From Gammaproteobacteria bacterium (lineage in GTDB: Bacteria; Pseudomonadota; Gammaproteobacteria; Steroidobacterales; GCA-2729495): 8,527 nucleotides of DNA. Where the stretch lies: contig JAUIEY010000080.1 of the NCBI GenBank assembly GCA_030429685.1, positions 1 through 8,527 of the forward strand. The letters run 5' to 3'. The position numbers and the translations under genes were made by a program. The notes below the pieces were generated by a model. That model ran no database searches. It was given only the letters and a program-made list of their open reading frames with translations, and was not told where the DNA came from. Below, piece by piece: positions 1 to 6,720 of the stretch; within the stretch, counting starts at the first letter, position 1; each line of letters starts with the position of its first letter.

Positions 1-891
1 CGAGACCGGGTTCCGCGAGTTCAAGACCGAGGCCGCCAGCTCGGCATCGAAGGCGGTGACGTAACGCTGCAGGTCGCCGCTGAACACCAGCTTGCCGCCG
101 GTGGTCAGCGTGCCGCTGGTGCGCGGCGCGCGCTGGCGGTGCGCCCAGGCCGGTTCGCCGGTGCGCACGTCGAAACCGCGCAATGCGCCGTTCATTGAAC
201 TGACATCTTTGAACTTGTTGGCGGTGCCGCCGATGACGATCACATCATTGACGATGGCGACCGGCGACATTAGCTGCATCCCATCCATCTGTTCCGCCGG
301 CTTGAGTTCTGCAATCAGCGGGGTGACGTCGAACTGGCCGCCATTGCCAAAATCCGGGCACAGCTTGCCGTCGCGGGAATCGATAGCAATCAGGCGACGA
401 TCATTGGTGGCCAGCACGATGCGATGTCTGCAGGTTGGCGCGGCGGTGGCGGTGTCCGACCAGGCGGTAACGCCACGGCAATTGAAGCGGCCGGCGGCGC
501 GATTATCCGTGTCCAGTTGTGGGTCGAACACCCACTGCTCCTTGCCGGTCACGGGATCAAGGGCAATGACCCGATTGAACGGCGTGCAGGTCACCAGGTG
601 ACCGCCCGCCTCTGCCGACAACAGAATCGGGGTCGCCTGATAACCACTCTTGTCAATCAGATCGGGGTGCAGTTGCTGCGCTCCGGTACGATAGTCCCAG
701 GCCAGTTCCAGGTCAGCAACGTTGTCGCGGTTAATCTGTGCCAGCGGGGAATAGCGGCCGCCGCCTTCGTGGCCGCCGTAATGCGGCCAACCGGTTTGCT
801 CCATTTCCTCAGCAAACGTCGCCACTGCGAAAACCAGCGTTGACACGGCACACGTCAGCAATAACGTGCGGGAAGCTTTAACTGCTTGCAT
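1..891 (-). CDS. PQQ-dependent dehydrogenase, glucose dehydrogenase-like (3' end outside window; internally shortened)
   Basis: The open frame of 297 codons starts at 891 and runs off the left edge. Residues 1-27 form a Sec-type signal peptide (basic start, hydrophobic core, TFA-EE), implying a periplasmic enzyme. Family signs follow in order: WPHYGGHEGGGRYSPL (35-50), INRDNV, LELAWDYRTG, the propeller W-motif ALDPVTGKEQW (110-120), and CRGV (138-141), placed as in membrane and soluble PQQ glucose-type dehydrogenases. LATNDRRLIAID and GALRGFDVRTGEPAW (236-249) come next. Such enzymes oxidise sugars or alcohols in the periplasm and pass electrons to the respiratory chain. Odd: directly after the W-motif at 239-249 the protein reads like the extreme C-terminal part of the family (TSGTLTTGGKLVFSGD, 258-273), as if about 300 residues, including the catalytic Asp region, were missing. 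The last W-motif (FDAELAASVL) is also contracted. It may be a decayed gene, a chimera in the assembly or a short paralogue. The family call is firm; whether it works is doubtful. Confidence 0.8.
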   Translation of the reverse strand, partial: MQAVKASRTLLLTCAVSTLVFAVATFAEEMEQTGWPHYGGHEGGGRYSPLAQINRDNVADLELAWDYRTGAQQLHPDLIDKSGYQATPILLSAEAGGHLVTCTPFNRVIALDPVTGKEQWVFDPQLDTDNRAAGRFNCRGVTAWSDTATAAPTCRHRIVLATNDRRLIAIDSRDGKLCPDFGNGGQFDVTPLIAELKPAEQMDGMQLMSPVAIVNDVIVIGGTANKFKDVSSMNGALRGFDVRTGEPAWAHRQRAPRTSGTLTTGGKLVFSGDLQRYVTAFDAELAASVLNSRNPVS

Positions 892-945
892 ATCACACCC
901 GAACCGGACTGTTACCAAACCAGAAGTATAGCCATAATAGGATGC

Positions 946-1755
946 ATGACTACGTTTGTGATTACCGGCAGCACCAAGGGCATTGGCCGCGCCTTGGCCG
1001 AAGACTGCGTGCGACGCGGCCACAATGCGGTTATCTGCTCGCGCAGCGACACCGATGTCGAGCGGGCGGCCGGCGAAATCGCGGCTATCGGCCCGGGGGA
1101 TTGCAGCGGCATCAGTTGCGACATCACCGACAAGGCCCGGCTGCAGGCGCTTTGGGACCATGCCGTCGAGCGGTACGGCGAGGTGAATTTCTGGATAAAT
1201 AATGCGGGCATGGCAACATCACGCCACCAGGTGCATGAACTGCCCGAAGACCTCACGCGCACCTTGATAGAGGGCAATATGCTCGGCACGACCTTCGGCT
1301 CGCAGGTCGCAATAACAGGTTTTCGCAAGCAGGGGCACGGGGCCTTATACAATGTCCTCGGCGGCAGCTTTGACGGTAAGCGGCTGGTGCCCAACATGGG
1401 CGTTTACAGCTCCACTAAGGCGGGTATCCACCTGCTGACCAAATACCTGGTCGAAGAAAACCAGGACACTGCCATCGTGATCGGCTCCATCAGCCCGGGC
1501 ATGCTGATTACCGAGAACTGGTTTGCCGAGCAGCAGCATCTGAACGAAGCGGAATGGCAAAAAATCCGGCCGATGCTGAATGTGCTGTGCGACTACGTCG
1601 AGACCGTTGCACCCTGGCTGGTGGAACAGGTGCTGGCCAACCGGGAGAGTGGCAAACGCATCGCCTGGCTGACCGGCGGCCGTATCGGCAAGCGGTTTTT
1701 TGCCGCCCGCGTGCTGGGCCGCAAACGCGACCTGTTCAGCCGCTATGGCCTGTAA
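946..1755 (+). CDS. Short-chain dehydrogenase/reductase, chlorophyll(ide) b reductase (NYC1/NOL)-like
   Basis: The product is a 269-residue classical SDR that should bind NAD(P)H and reduce or oxidise a carbonyl/alcohol pair in the cytoplasm. The cofactor motif TGSTKGIG lies at residues 7-14, NNAG at 85-88, and the catalytic tetrad is N111, S141, Y154 and K158 (YSSTK). SPGMLITE (183-190) closes the substrate loop. WINNAG, SPGM-LT, the ETVA segment near 219-222 and a late WLT motif recall plant and bacterial NYC1/NOL chlorophyll(ide) b reductases more than fatty-acid or sugar SDRs; this comparison is from memory. The start at 946 is chosen because the first beta strand (TTFVIT) begins right after it. 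An in-frame ATG at 886 would add 20 residues unlike the family and run into the divergent gene. The ribosome site is weak (AGGA at 939-942, only 3 nt away). It stands alone, with a terminator behind it. The true substrate is unknown. Confidence 0.88.
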   Translation: MTTFVITGSTKGIGRALAEDCVRRGHNAVICSRSDTDVERAAGEIAAIGPGDCSGISCDITDKARLQALWDHAVERYGEVNFWINNAGMATSRHQVHELPEDLTRTLIEGNMLGTTFGSQVAITGFRKQGHGALYNVLGGSFDGKRLVPNMGVYSSTKAGIHLLTKYLVEENQDTAIVIGSISPGMLITENWFAEQQHLNEAEWQKIRPMLNVLCDYVETVAPWLVEQVLANRESGKRIAWLTGGRIGKRFFAARVLGRKRDLFSRYGL

Positions 1756-1781
1756 CGGCGCACCGTCCCCGGTATTGTTTA

Positions 1782-1806
1782 AGCGCCTGTTTTCAGGTGC
1801 TTTTTC
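1782..1806 (+). terminator. Rho-independent terminator after the SDR gene
   Basis: An 8-bp stem AGCGCCTG / CAGGTGCT (1782-1789 with 1794-1801, one G-U pair) closes a TTTT loop, and the 3' arm runs straight into a T tract (1801-1805). It lies 27 bp past the SDR stop codon and separates that gene from the sulfite reductase operon, which therefore needs its own promoter between about 1806 and 1883. Confidence 0.8.
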
Positions 1807-1839
1807 AATATAACGGCCGGGCATAAGTCCAGACAAAGA

Positions 1840-1845
1840 TATTAT
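1840..1845 (+). promoter_or_regulatory. Possible -10 element of the sulfite reductase operon
   Basis: TATTAT sits in an AT-rich patch (1835-1851), downstream of the terminator and about 40 bp before the DUF2849 start. It is the best -10-like hexamer in the gap. No convincing -35 hexamer lies 16-18 bp upstream, so either an activator (for example a CysB-type regulator) helps, or the call is wrong. Confidence 0.25.
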
Positions 1846-1883
1846 TTTTTCATGCCCTGTCAGGCCGTTAGGGTAGCTGCCCC

Positions 1884-2174
1884 ATGGCACAGATTCTCAT
1901 AGCGAATTCGCTGGCGCACGGCTTTGTGGTTTTCCTCACCGCGGAAAACAACTGGTCGGGCGACATCCGGCAGGCAGCGGTGGCCGCAGACGATGCGGCC
2001 GCTGCCGCGCTGCTGGAGGCCGCACAGGCCGCTGAGGCCGGCGACCAGGTAATTGATCCTTATCTGGTCGAAGTGACTGTCAATGGTGCAGGCCCTGAGC
2101 CGATCGAGTACCGCGAATACATTCGCGCGTTCGGACCAGGCGTGCCTCCGCCCTCCAGGCAAAACAGCAGCTAG
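1884..2174 (+). CDS. DUF2849 family protein of the sulfite reductase operon
   Basis: This small acidic protein of 96 residues matches the DUF2849 pattern: a start of the type ILIANSLAHGFVVFLT, then a W-x-x-DI segment (NNWSGDIRQAAV), an alanine-rich helix (about 35-52), and a conserved end with DPYLVEV and YREYIRAFGPGV. In proteobacteria this family typically lies directly upstream of the sulfite reductase hemoprotein gene, as here with a gap of 9 bp. Its biochemical role is not known; a helper role in sulfite reduction or electron delivery is inferred only from this position. AGGG at 1870-1873, 10 nt before the ATG, is a modest ribosome site. There are no cysteines, no signal peptide and no membrane segment. 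Confidence 0.85.
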   Translation: MAQILIANSLAHGFVVFLTAENNWSGDIRQAAVAADDAAAAALLEAAQAAEAGDQVIDPYLVEVTVNGAGPEPIEYREYIRAFGPGVPPPSRQNSS

Positions 2175-2183
2175 ACACTTTGC

Positions 2184-3839
2184 ATGTACCAATACGATGA
2201 ATTCGACAGCCGGCTGGTCAAAGAACGAGCCGAACAGTTCCGCCGCCAGGTGCAGCGCCGCCTTAATGGCGAGCTGACCGAGGATCAGTTCAAGCCTTTG
2301 CGGCTTATGAACGGTCTTTACCTGCAACTGCATGCGTATATGCTGCGGGTCAACGTGCCGTATGGCGTATTGTCGTCACGGCAGATGCGCAAGCTGGCGG
2401 ATATCGCGCGCCGATATGATCGCGGCTATGGCCATTTCACCACGCGGCAGAATATCCAGTACAACTGGATTCAGCTCGAACAGGTACCCGACCTGCTTAA
2501 TGAACTGGCCGATGTCGAAATGCATGCCATCCAGTCGAGCGGCAACTGCATCCGCAACGTGACATCAGATCAGTATGCGGGTGTGGCCGCGGATGAAATA
2601 GAAGATCCGCGCATCTGGTGCGAAATCATTCGCCAATGGTCGACACTGCATCCGGAATTTTCCTATCTGCCGCGCAAATTCAAGATTGCCGTTACCGGGT
2701 CGCCGAACGACCGGGCTGCCGTGCAGGTTCATGACATCGGCCTGCGCATGCATCGCAATGCGGCCGGGGAGCCCGGCTTTGAGGTCATAGTCGGTGGTGG
2801 CCAGGGGCGCACACCGCACATCGGAAAAACCATCCGCGAATGGCTGGAACCCGAGCACCTGCTCTCGTATCTGGAGGCCATACTGCGCGTCTACAACCTC
2901 GACGGTCGGCGCGACAACATGTTTAAGGCGCGCATAAAAATTCTGGTGCATCAGATCGGCACGGACAAGTTCCGACAACTGGTGGAAGCCGAATGGGCGG
3001 CCATACGCGACAGTGAACTGCAGTTGCCGCAGGCTGAAATTGATCGCATCGCCGCGCATTTTGCGCCGCGAGACTATCCGCAGCGCAATGATGCCGGCGA
3101 CCTGCTGGCGGAGCAGGCCAGCCAGAACGCGGCGTTCGGCGCCTGGCTGAAAGCGAACGTGGCGGAACACAAAACACCCGGCTATGCCATTGCCAACATT
3201 TCACTCAAAAGCCTGACCGCGCCGCCCGGTGATATCACCGCGGAGCAGATGGACGTGGCTGCTGATCTGGCAGATGAATACAGCTACGGTGAAATCCGGG
3301 TCAACCACCGGCAAAACCTGGTGCTGCCGGATGTCGCACAGGAGCAGCTGTTCGAGCTTTGGGAAAAACTCGCTGCCAACGGCCTGGGCACCGCAAACAT
3401 CGGCCATGTCTCTGACATCATCGCCTGCCCCGGCCTCGACTACTGCTCACTCGCGAATGCCCGTTCTATCCCGATTGCGCAGGAAATCAACGCGCGCTTC
3501 CAGGAAATGGATCGCGTCCACGAAATCGGCAAGGTTTCCATAAACGTATCCGGCTGCATGAACGCCTGTGGCCATCATCATGTGGGTAATATCGGCATAC
3601 TCGGCGTGGATAAGAAGGGCAAGGAGTTTTACCAGTTTACGCTGGGCGGCTCGTCGGGCCGGGATGCGGCGCTGGGTGAGCGCACCGGCCGCGGTTTCCC
3701 CGCTGCTGAGGCGGTGGATGCGGTGGAAAACATTCTGAACACCTACGTGGAACTGCGCGCCGCTGACGAGGACTTTCTGGAAACCTATCGGCGTGTCGGC
3801 ATGCAGCCGTTTCAGGAGGCCCTGTATGGGACTGCTTAA
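2184..3839 (+). CDS. cysI: Sulfite reductase hemoprotein (siroheme, 4Fe-4S; nitrite/sulfite reductase family)
   Basis: This 551-residue protein reduces sulfite to sulfide with six electrons in assimilatory cysteine synthesis. Both duplicated halves of the nitrite/sulfite reductase fold are present. The siroheme/cluster cysteines are C415 and C421 (CPGLDYC, CX5C) plus C458 and C462 (CMNAC, CX3C, followed by GHHH). The basic residues that hold siroheme and sulfite in E. coli CysI are matched by R88 (HFTTRQN), R124 (NCIRNV), and K165 and K167 (RKFKIAV). The length is usual for the proteobacterial form working without a dedicated CysJ flavoprotein. No cysJ is visible, so ferredoxin or another donor is likely. 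Nitrite reduction cannot be excluded from motifs alone, but the DUF2849 and DUF934 neighbours argue for sulfite. The frame ends 14 nt inside the next gene, giving translational coupling. Confidence 0.95.
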   Translation: MYQYDEFDSRLVKERAEQFRRQVQRRLNGELTEDQFKPLRLMNGLYLQLHAYMLRVNVPYGVLSSRQMRKLADIARRYDRGYGHFTTRQNIQYNWIQLEQVPDLLNELADVEMHAIQSSGNCIRNVTSDQYAGVAADEIEDPRIWCEIIRQWSTLHPEFSYLPRKFKIAVTGSPNDRAAVQVHDIGLRMHRNAAGEPGFEVIVGGGQGRTPHIGKTIREWLEPEHLLSYLEAILRVYNLDGRRDNMFKARIKILVHQIGTDKFRQLVEAEWAAIRDSELQLPQAEIDRIAAHFAPRDYPQRNDAGDLLAEQASQNAAFGAWLKANVAEHKTPGYAIANISLKSLTAPPGDITAEQMDVAADLADEYSYGEIRVNHRQNLVLPDVAQEQLFELWEKLAANGLGTANIGHVSDIIACPGLDYCSLANARSIPIAQEINARFQEMDRVHEIGKVSINVSGCMNACGHHHVGNIGILGVDKKGKEFYQFTLGGSSGRDAALGERTGRGFPAAEAVDAVENILNTYVELRAADEDFLETYRRVGMQPFQEALYGTA

Positions 3840-4326
3840 GAACGGGCAGGCTGTTGCGGACAGCTACACCGATGTCAGTGAGCATGAAGTCATCGGCGAC
3901 ACGGTTGCCGGAGCCATTATCGTCAGCCTGCAGCAGTGGCAGGAACATCGTGACGCCTTGCTTGAGCGATCCGCCCCGCTCGGCATCGTGTTGCGCAGTA
4001 ACGAAAAGCCGGAGCTTATCCGGAGTGACCTGTCACATTTTGCGGTGATTGCGCTGGACTTTCCCACCTTCAGAGACGGTCGCGCCTATTCACACGCCCG
4101 CATGCTGCGCGAGCGCTTCGGCTATCAGGGCGAGTTGCGTGCCGTGGGTGAAGTGCTGCTGGAACAACTGCATTACATGCAGCGCGTCGGCTTCAACAGT
4201 TTTGCAATCGCCAGCGATGCTGCCTTGCGCGACTGGGAAACAGCAGCAGCCGACATGTCGGTCTGGTATCAGCCCGGCGCAGACGAACGCGCCACGGCCG
4301 TCGAATTGCGCCACAAGGTCGGCTAA
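3826..4326 (+). CDS. DUF934 family protein, sulfite reductase-associated
   Basis: The product has 166 residues and belongs to DUF934 (COG3749), shown by FPTFRDGRAYSHARMLRERFG (residues 79-99) followed by GELRAVGEVLLEQL and RVGFNSFAI. Members almost always follow the sulfite reductase hemoprotein gene in proteobacteria and usually precede cysH. They are thought to support sulfite reduction, but no activity is established. The start at 3826 is set by a strong AGGAGG at 3814-3819, 6 nt upstream. An earlier in-frame ATG at 3793 lacks such a site and adds residues foreign to the family. The gene overlaps the end of cysI by 14 nt, so the two should be co-translated. Unusually, cysH does not follow; the next gene faces the other way 16 bp later. 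Confidence 0.9.
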   Translation: MGLLKNGQAVADSYTDVSEHEVIGDTVAGAIIVSLQQWQEHRDALLERSAPLGIVLRSNEKPELIRSDLSHFAVIALDFPTFRDGRAYSHARMLRERFGYQGELRAVGEVLLEQLHYMQRVGFNSFAIASDAALRDWETAAADMSVWYQPGADERATAVELRHKVG

Positions 4327-4335
4327 CAGCTCTGC

Positions 4336-4358
4336 GGCGCGCTTATTCGAAGCGCGCC
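4336..4358. terminator. GC-rich hairpin at the junction of two convergent genes
   Basis: A perfect 9-bp inverted repeat GGCGCGCTT / AAGCGCGCC (4336-4344 with 4350-4358) has a 5-nt loop. It starts 10 bp after the DUF934 stop codon and covers the last codons and the stop of the convergent flavin-reductase gene. Neither strand has a following T tract, so it is not a textbook intrinsic terminator. It may protect transcript ends or slow polymerase from both sides. Confidence 0.45.
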
Positions 4359-5167
4359 ATCAGGTCGGCATCAATCCCGTATTCTTCGGCCATATCCAGC
4401 ATATGCTGGCTGGTTACGGTTGCATCGCCCTTTTTACGGGCAAATTCCTCCACCTGTTCGCAGACCATTTTGCGCAGTGCCACGGGCACTTCCATCAATG
4501 CTGCGGTGCCCTTGTCATCCCAGTTCATGCCCATCTGGATTTCGCCGCCCTTCTGCCCGCCGGGCGGCTCGGCCAGCTCATGCATGGTCATGTTTTCGGT
4601 GGTGCAGTGGTAATAGTAGCGACGACTCTGATCACCCAAACCGACCGGCAGGTTCATGGCCGGAATACGCTCGGAACGATCCATATCCTGCAAGCCTTCA
4701 TCCATAACAATCGTTTCGATGTTGGCTATGACAATACCGCTGCTTTTTTCCAGATGAATGATCTGGTCCACCGTACACTCGGCAATCTGCGGACATTCCT
4801 CTATGCTCGGCGGCTTGACCTTGCGCGAAGGTATCATCGTAAAGCGGGTATGGTCGAGTTCATTCACGCCTTCCGGCCAGAACCGCGCCGTTTCCATCAT
4901 GTCATCCAGATAGTCTGCCGACGGACAATTGACAACAAACTCACCGGTCTTGCAGATGTTCTCAAAGGAGTGCGATTCCTGACGGAAGCCCACAATCATG
5001 CGCGGGTTCTTGGCCATCACGTCGTATTGCATGATGTGCGAGTACGGCGCTGCATTCACCCTGCCCTGCTCGTCGAGCGAAGTGATAATGGTAATCAGCT
5101 TGGGAAATACCCAGATATCTGAATACCAGAACGGACGAATGCGAACTTCTTCTTTATTTCGGGCCAT
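4343..5167 (-). CDS. Flavin reductase-like split-barrel protein with a PCP_red-like C-terminal tail
   Basis: The protein has 274 residues. Residues about 18-160 look like the FMN-binding split barrel of flavin reductase-like proteins (COG1853): PKLITIITSLDEQGRVNAAP (22-41), then NPRMIVGFRQESHSFENI (54-71) and GEFVVNCPS (75-83). Such proteins bind FMN and reduce flavins or use it on bound substrates. The last 60 residues are a separate unit: W216, a VP-x-x-LRKMV segment (227-235), VEEFARKKG (239-247) and VTSQH. This resembles the small PCP_red domain at the C-terminus of light-independent protochlorophyllide reductase subunit B. The start at 5167 follows AGGAG (5175-5179) by 7 nt; longer in-frame starts would run into the upstream gene. 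It is second in an operon, 10 bp behind the DUF1838 gene. It could supply electrons to the nearby Rieske oxygenase, but this is inference. Confidence 0.78.
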   Translation of the reverse strand: MARNKEEVRIRPFWYSDIWVFPKLITIITSLDEQGRVNAAPYSHIMQYDVMAKNPRMIVGFRQESHSFENICKTGEFVVNCPSADYLDDMMETARFWPEGVNELDHTRFTMIPSRKVKPPSIEECPQIAECTVDQIIHLEKSSGIVIANIETIVMDEGLQDMDRSERIPAMNLPVGLGDQSRRYYYHCTTENMTMHELAEPPGGQKGGEIQMGMNWDDKGTAALMEVPVALRKMVCEQVEEFARKKGDATVTSQHMLDMAEEYGIDADLMARFE

Positions 5168-5177
5168 AGCGGGACTC

Positions 5178-6164
5178 CTATTCCACCGGCTGCGGTGAAC
5201 GCTCCCGCATGTAGGTGTTAAAGGTGGAATCGTTGGGCTGACCCCATGAATCCAGGCTGGGCGGTTCCAGGTAGGCCGCATGTTTTTGCATGGCCTTTTC
5301 CCGGAAAGCGGCCGGAATTTCATCCGGCGAACTTAGCTTCGCCATGTTGGCGCGGAAATACATATGCCCTTCGGCCTGACCCATCAGCATCCACGGGTAC
5401 CATGAACTCAGCCGGGTCCACGTACCGGTATAGGGAACCGAAGTAAGATCAGGGTTGGCCAGGTCCGACAGGCGACAGGCACGCTGAAACATCTCACTGA
5501 TACGTGTCATCGGCCCTGAAGACTCCATCGGCCACTCGTCCGGCTGCAATTCTGACGGCACGGATGCGTGAATTTCGAAATTGGAAAACACATTGTCGCC
5601 AACCTGTTGCCACGTGGCCGGAAACGGCACGGAAATTTCGGTGCCCTCGATATCCATTTTCAGAATGGGCGCGGTTTCGGCATTGACGGTCATGTTATGC
5701 ATGGGGAAAGTTTCCACCAGCTTGCCGTTCAGCGGATTCTTCCATTCGTCGACAAACTGGCCGCTGCGCAGATCCTTGTAAAAGGCCAGTTCACGATTAA
5801 ATACCCGATACCCGCCACCGTCCACGGGCTGTACGCGCATGGTGCCGATACCTTCCAGACCCAGCAGCGGAATAATTTTGCTGGAATCGCCAACCACCGA
5901 ATAGACAGTACCTTCGAACCAGCCGGTGGTGAAGTTGTCTGTGTTGGTGTCGCCGAAAATGCGGGTGAAGTGCCGCAGGCTCTCGGCAGGGTCTCTGAAG
6001 TTGAGTTCGGCTGCGCCACCACCAGCTGCCGGAGCACTATCCGAAGTTGCCGAACTCGGACTACCGCAGGCAGCCAGTATGCCGGCACCACCGGCCACGG
6101 CGCCGAGACTGCGCAGCAGTTTGCGACGATTAATGATGTCGTTGTCGTTAAGCATGTTTTGCAT
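5178..6164 (-). CDS. Tat-exported lipoprotein of the DUF1838 family
   Basis: The product has 328 residues. The N-terminus has a twin-arginine motif (NRRKLLRS, R13-R14), a hydrophobic stretch and a lipobox LAAC with C33, followed by a Ser/Ala/Gly-rich linker to about residue 52. It should therefore be folded in the cytoplasm, exported by Tat and lipid-anchored. Gly at +2 suggests the outer membrane. The body matches DUF1838: a start like DPAESLRHFTRIFGD, WFEGTVYSVVG, then NRELAFYKDL and EWKNPLNG, and later WPMESSGPM and WYPWMLMGQAEGHMYFRA. DUF1838 proteins have no established activity. They often sit near catabolic oxygenase genes in environmental proteobacteria (my recollection, unverified). 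It is the first gene of a two-gene operon; its TAG stop overlaps the ribosome site of the flavin-reductase gene. Tat export suggests a bound cofactor or early folding. A second ATG at 6155 is possible. Confidence 0.85.
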   Translation of the reverse strand: MQNMLNDNDIINRRKLLRSLGAVAGGAGILAACGSPSSATSDSAPAAGGGAAELNFRDPAESLRHFTRIFGDTNTDNFTTGWFEGTVYSVVGDSSKIIPLLGLEGIGTMRVQPVDGGGYRVFNRELAFYKDLRSGQFVDEWKNPLNGKLVETFPMHNMTVNAETAPILKMDIEGTEISVPFPATWQQVGDNVFSNFEIHASVPSELQPDEWPMESSGPMTRISEMFQRACRLSDLANPDLTSVPYTGTWTRLSSWYPWMLMGQAEGHMYFRANMAKLSSPDEIPAAFREKAMQKHAAYLEPPSLDSWGQPNDSTFNTYMRERSPQPVE

Positions 6165-6204
6165 GAGTATCTCGCTTCGGGCGCTGCCCTGTGTTTGTCC
6201 GTTA

Positions 6205-6242
6205 TTGACAGCATCCTGTCATATATGACAGGATGCTGTCAA
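6205..6242. promoter_or_regulatory. Perfect 38-bp palindromic operator between divergent genes
   Basis: Positions 6205-6223 are the exact reverse complement of 6224-6242. Each arm holds a 16-bp dyad of the form TGACAG-N4-CTGTCA (6206-6221 and 6226-6241), and the centre (6216-6231) makes a third dyad, CTGTCA-TATA-TGACAG. This fits side-by-side binding of dimeric MarR proteins. It lies 17 bp before the MarR start and 40 bp before the DUF1838 start, so one site can control both directions, including the regulator itself. TTGACA occurs at each outer end, one per strand, like a -35 box, but I see no good -10 at the right distance. Confidence 0.85.
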
Positions 6243-6258
6243 CTAAGCAGGAACGGTG

Positions 6259-6720
6259 ATGCCAGGAATATCACGCAAACAGGCTTTAAGCGAGCTTTCT
6301 CTGGAAGTTTTCCGCCTTACGGCGCGCCTCAATACGCTGGGCGACAAGCTGGCACGACAGACCGGTCTCAGCAACGCCCGCTGGCAACTGCTGGGTGCCA
6401 TAGCCAGCGCACCGCGCGCCGAATCGGTGGCCGCTACGGCGCGGCGCATGGGTCTGCAGCGCCAGAGCGTGCAGCGCACCGCTGACAATCTGGCTGCACA
6501 GGGACTGATTGAATACCTGCCGAATCCGCAGCATCAGCGCGCCAAACTTGTCGCCCTGACTGCGCCGGGCAGCAAGGCGCTGGCGCAGCTGCAAAAACTG
6601 CGGGATAGCTGGGCCGCAGATATTGAAGACCAGCTAAAACTCGACAAGCTGCAGCAAGCAAGGGATACGCTGATTGAACTGCGGGATGTGCTCGACAACA
6701 ACCTGAACGGAGACGACTGA
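6259..6720 (+). CDS. MarR-family transcriptional regulator
   Basis: The 153-residue protein has the MarR layout: an N-terminal dimerisation helix (about 8-34), LSNARWQLLGAIA (38-50) leading into a winged helix-turn-helix with SVAATARRMG (56-65), a recognition helix QRQSVQRTADNLAAQG (67-82) and a wing ending in RAKLVALT (94-101), then long C-terminal dimer helices. The acidic Asp usual in the wing (DxRxxxV) is replaced by NPQHQR. The start at 6259 is preferred over the GTG at 6256 because AGGAA (6249-6253) is then 5 nt away. MarR proteins usually repress until a small phenolic or lipophilic ligand binds. The perfect palindrome just upstream is the obvious operator, suggesting autoregulation plus control of the divergent DUF1838 unit. 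It overlaps the oxygenase gene by one base. Confidence 0.92.
   Translation: MPGISRKQALSELSLEVFRLTARLNTLGDKLARQTGLSNARWQLLGAIASAPRAESVAATARRMGLQRQSVQRTADNLAAQGLIEYLPNPQHQRAKLVALTAPGSKALAQLQKLRDSWAADIEDQLKLDKLQQARDTLIELRDVLDNNLNGDD

Noticed and set aside
92..843. Two plus-strand open frames of 169 and 139 codons
   Set aside because: Both lie opposite the PQQ dehydrogenase, whose signal peptide and W-motifs are clear on the minus strand.
886..945. Longer SDR start at 886
   Set aside because: The extra 20 residues do not resemble an SDR, and the start would lie inside the first codons of the divergent PQQ dehydrogenase gene.
1345..1890. Minus-strand open frame of 181 codons opposite the SDR
   Set aside because: It overlaps the SDR coding region and passes through the terminator hairpin. 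No family resemblance.
4049..5122. Long plus-strand open frame of 357 codons
   Set aside because: It starts inside DUF934 and runs antisense through the flavin-reductase gene. The product is rich in His, Arg and Cys without any family motif, and both overlapped genes are clear.
6205..6242. The palindrome read as an intrinsic terminator
   Set aside because: It is not GC-rich at its base, has no loop or T tract, and lies between divergent genes, where no transcript needs ending. An operator is the better reading.
5568..6485. Plus-strand open frame of 305 codons
   Set aside because: It is antisense to the DUF1838 gene and then crosses the operator and the start of MarR in another frame. No recognisable domain or ribosome site.
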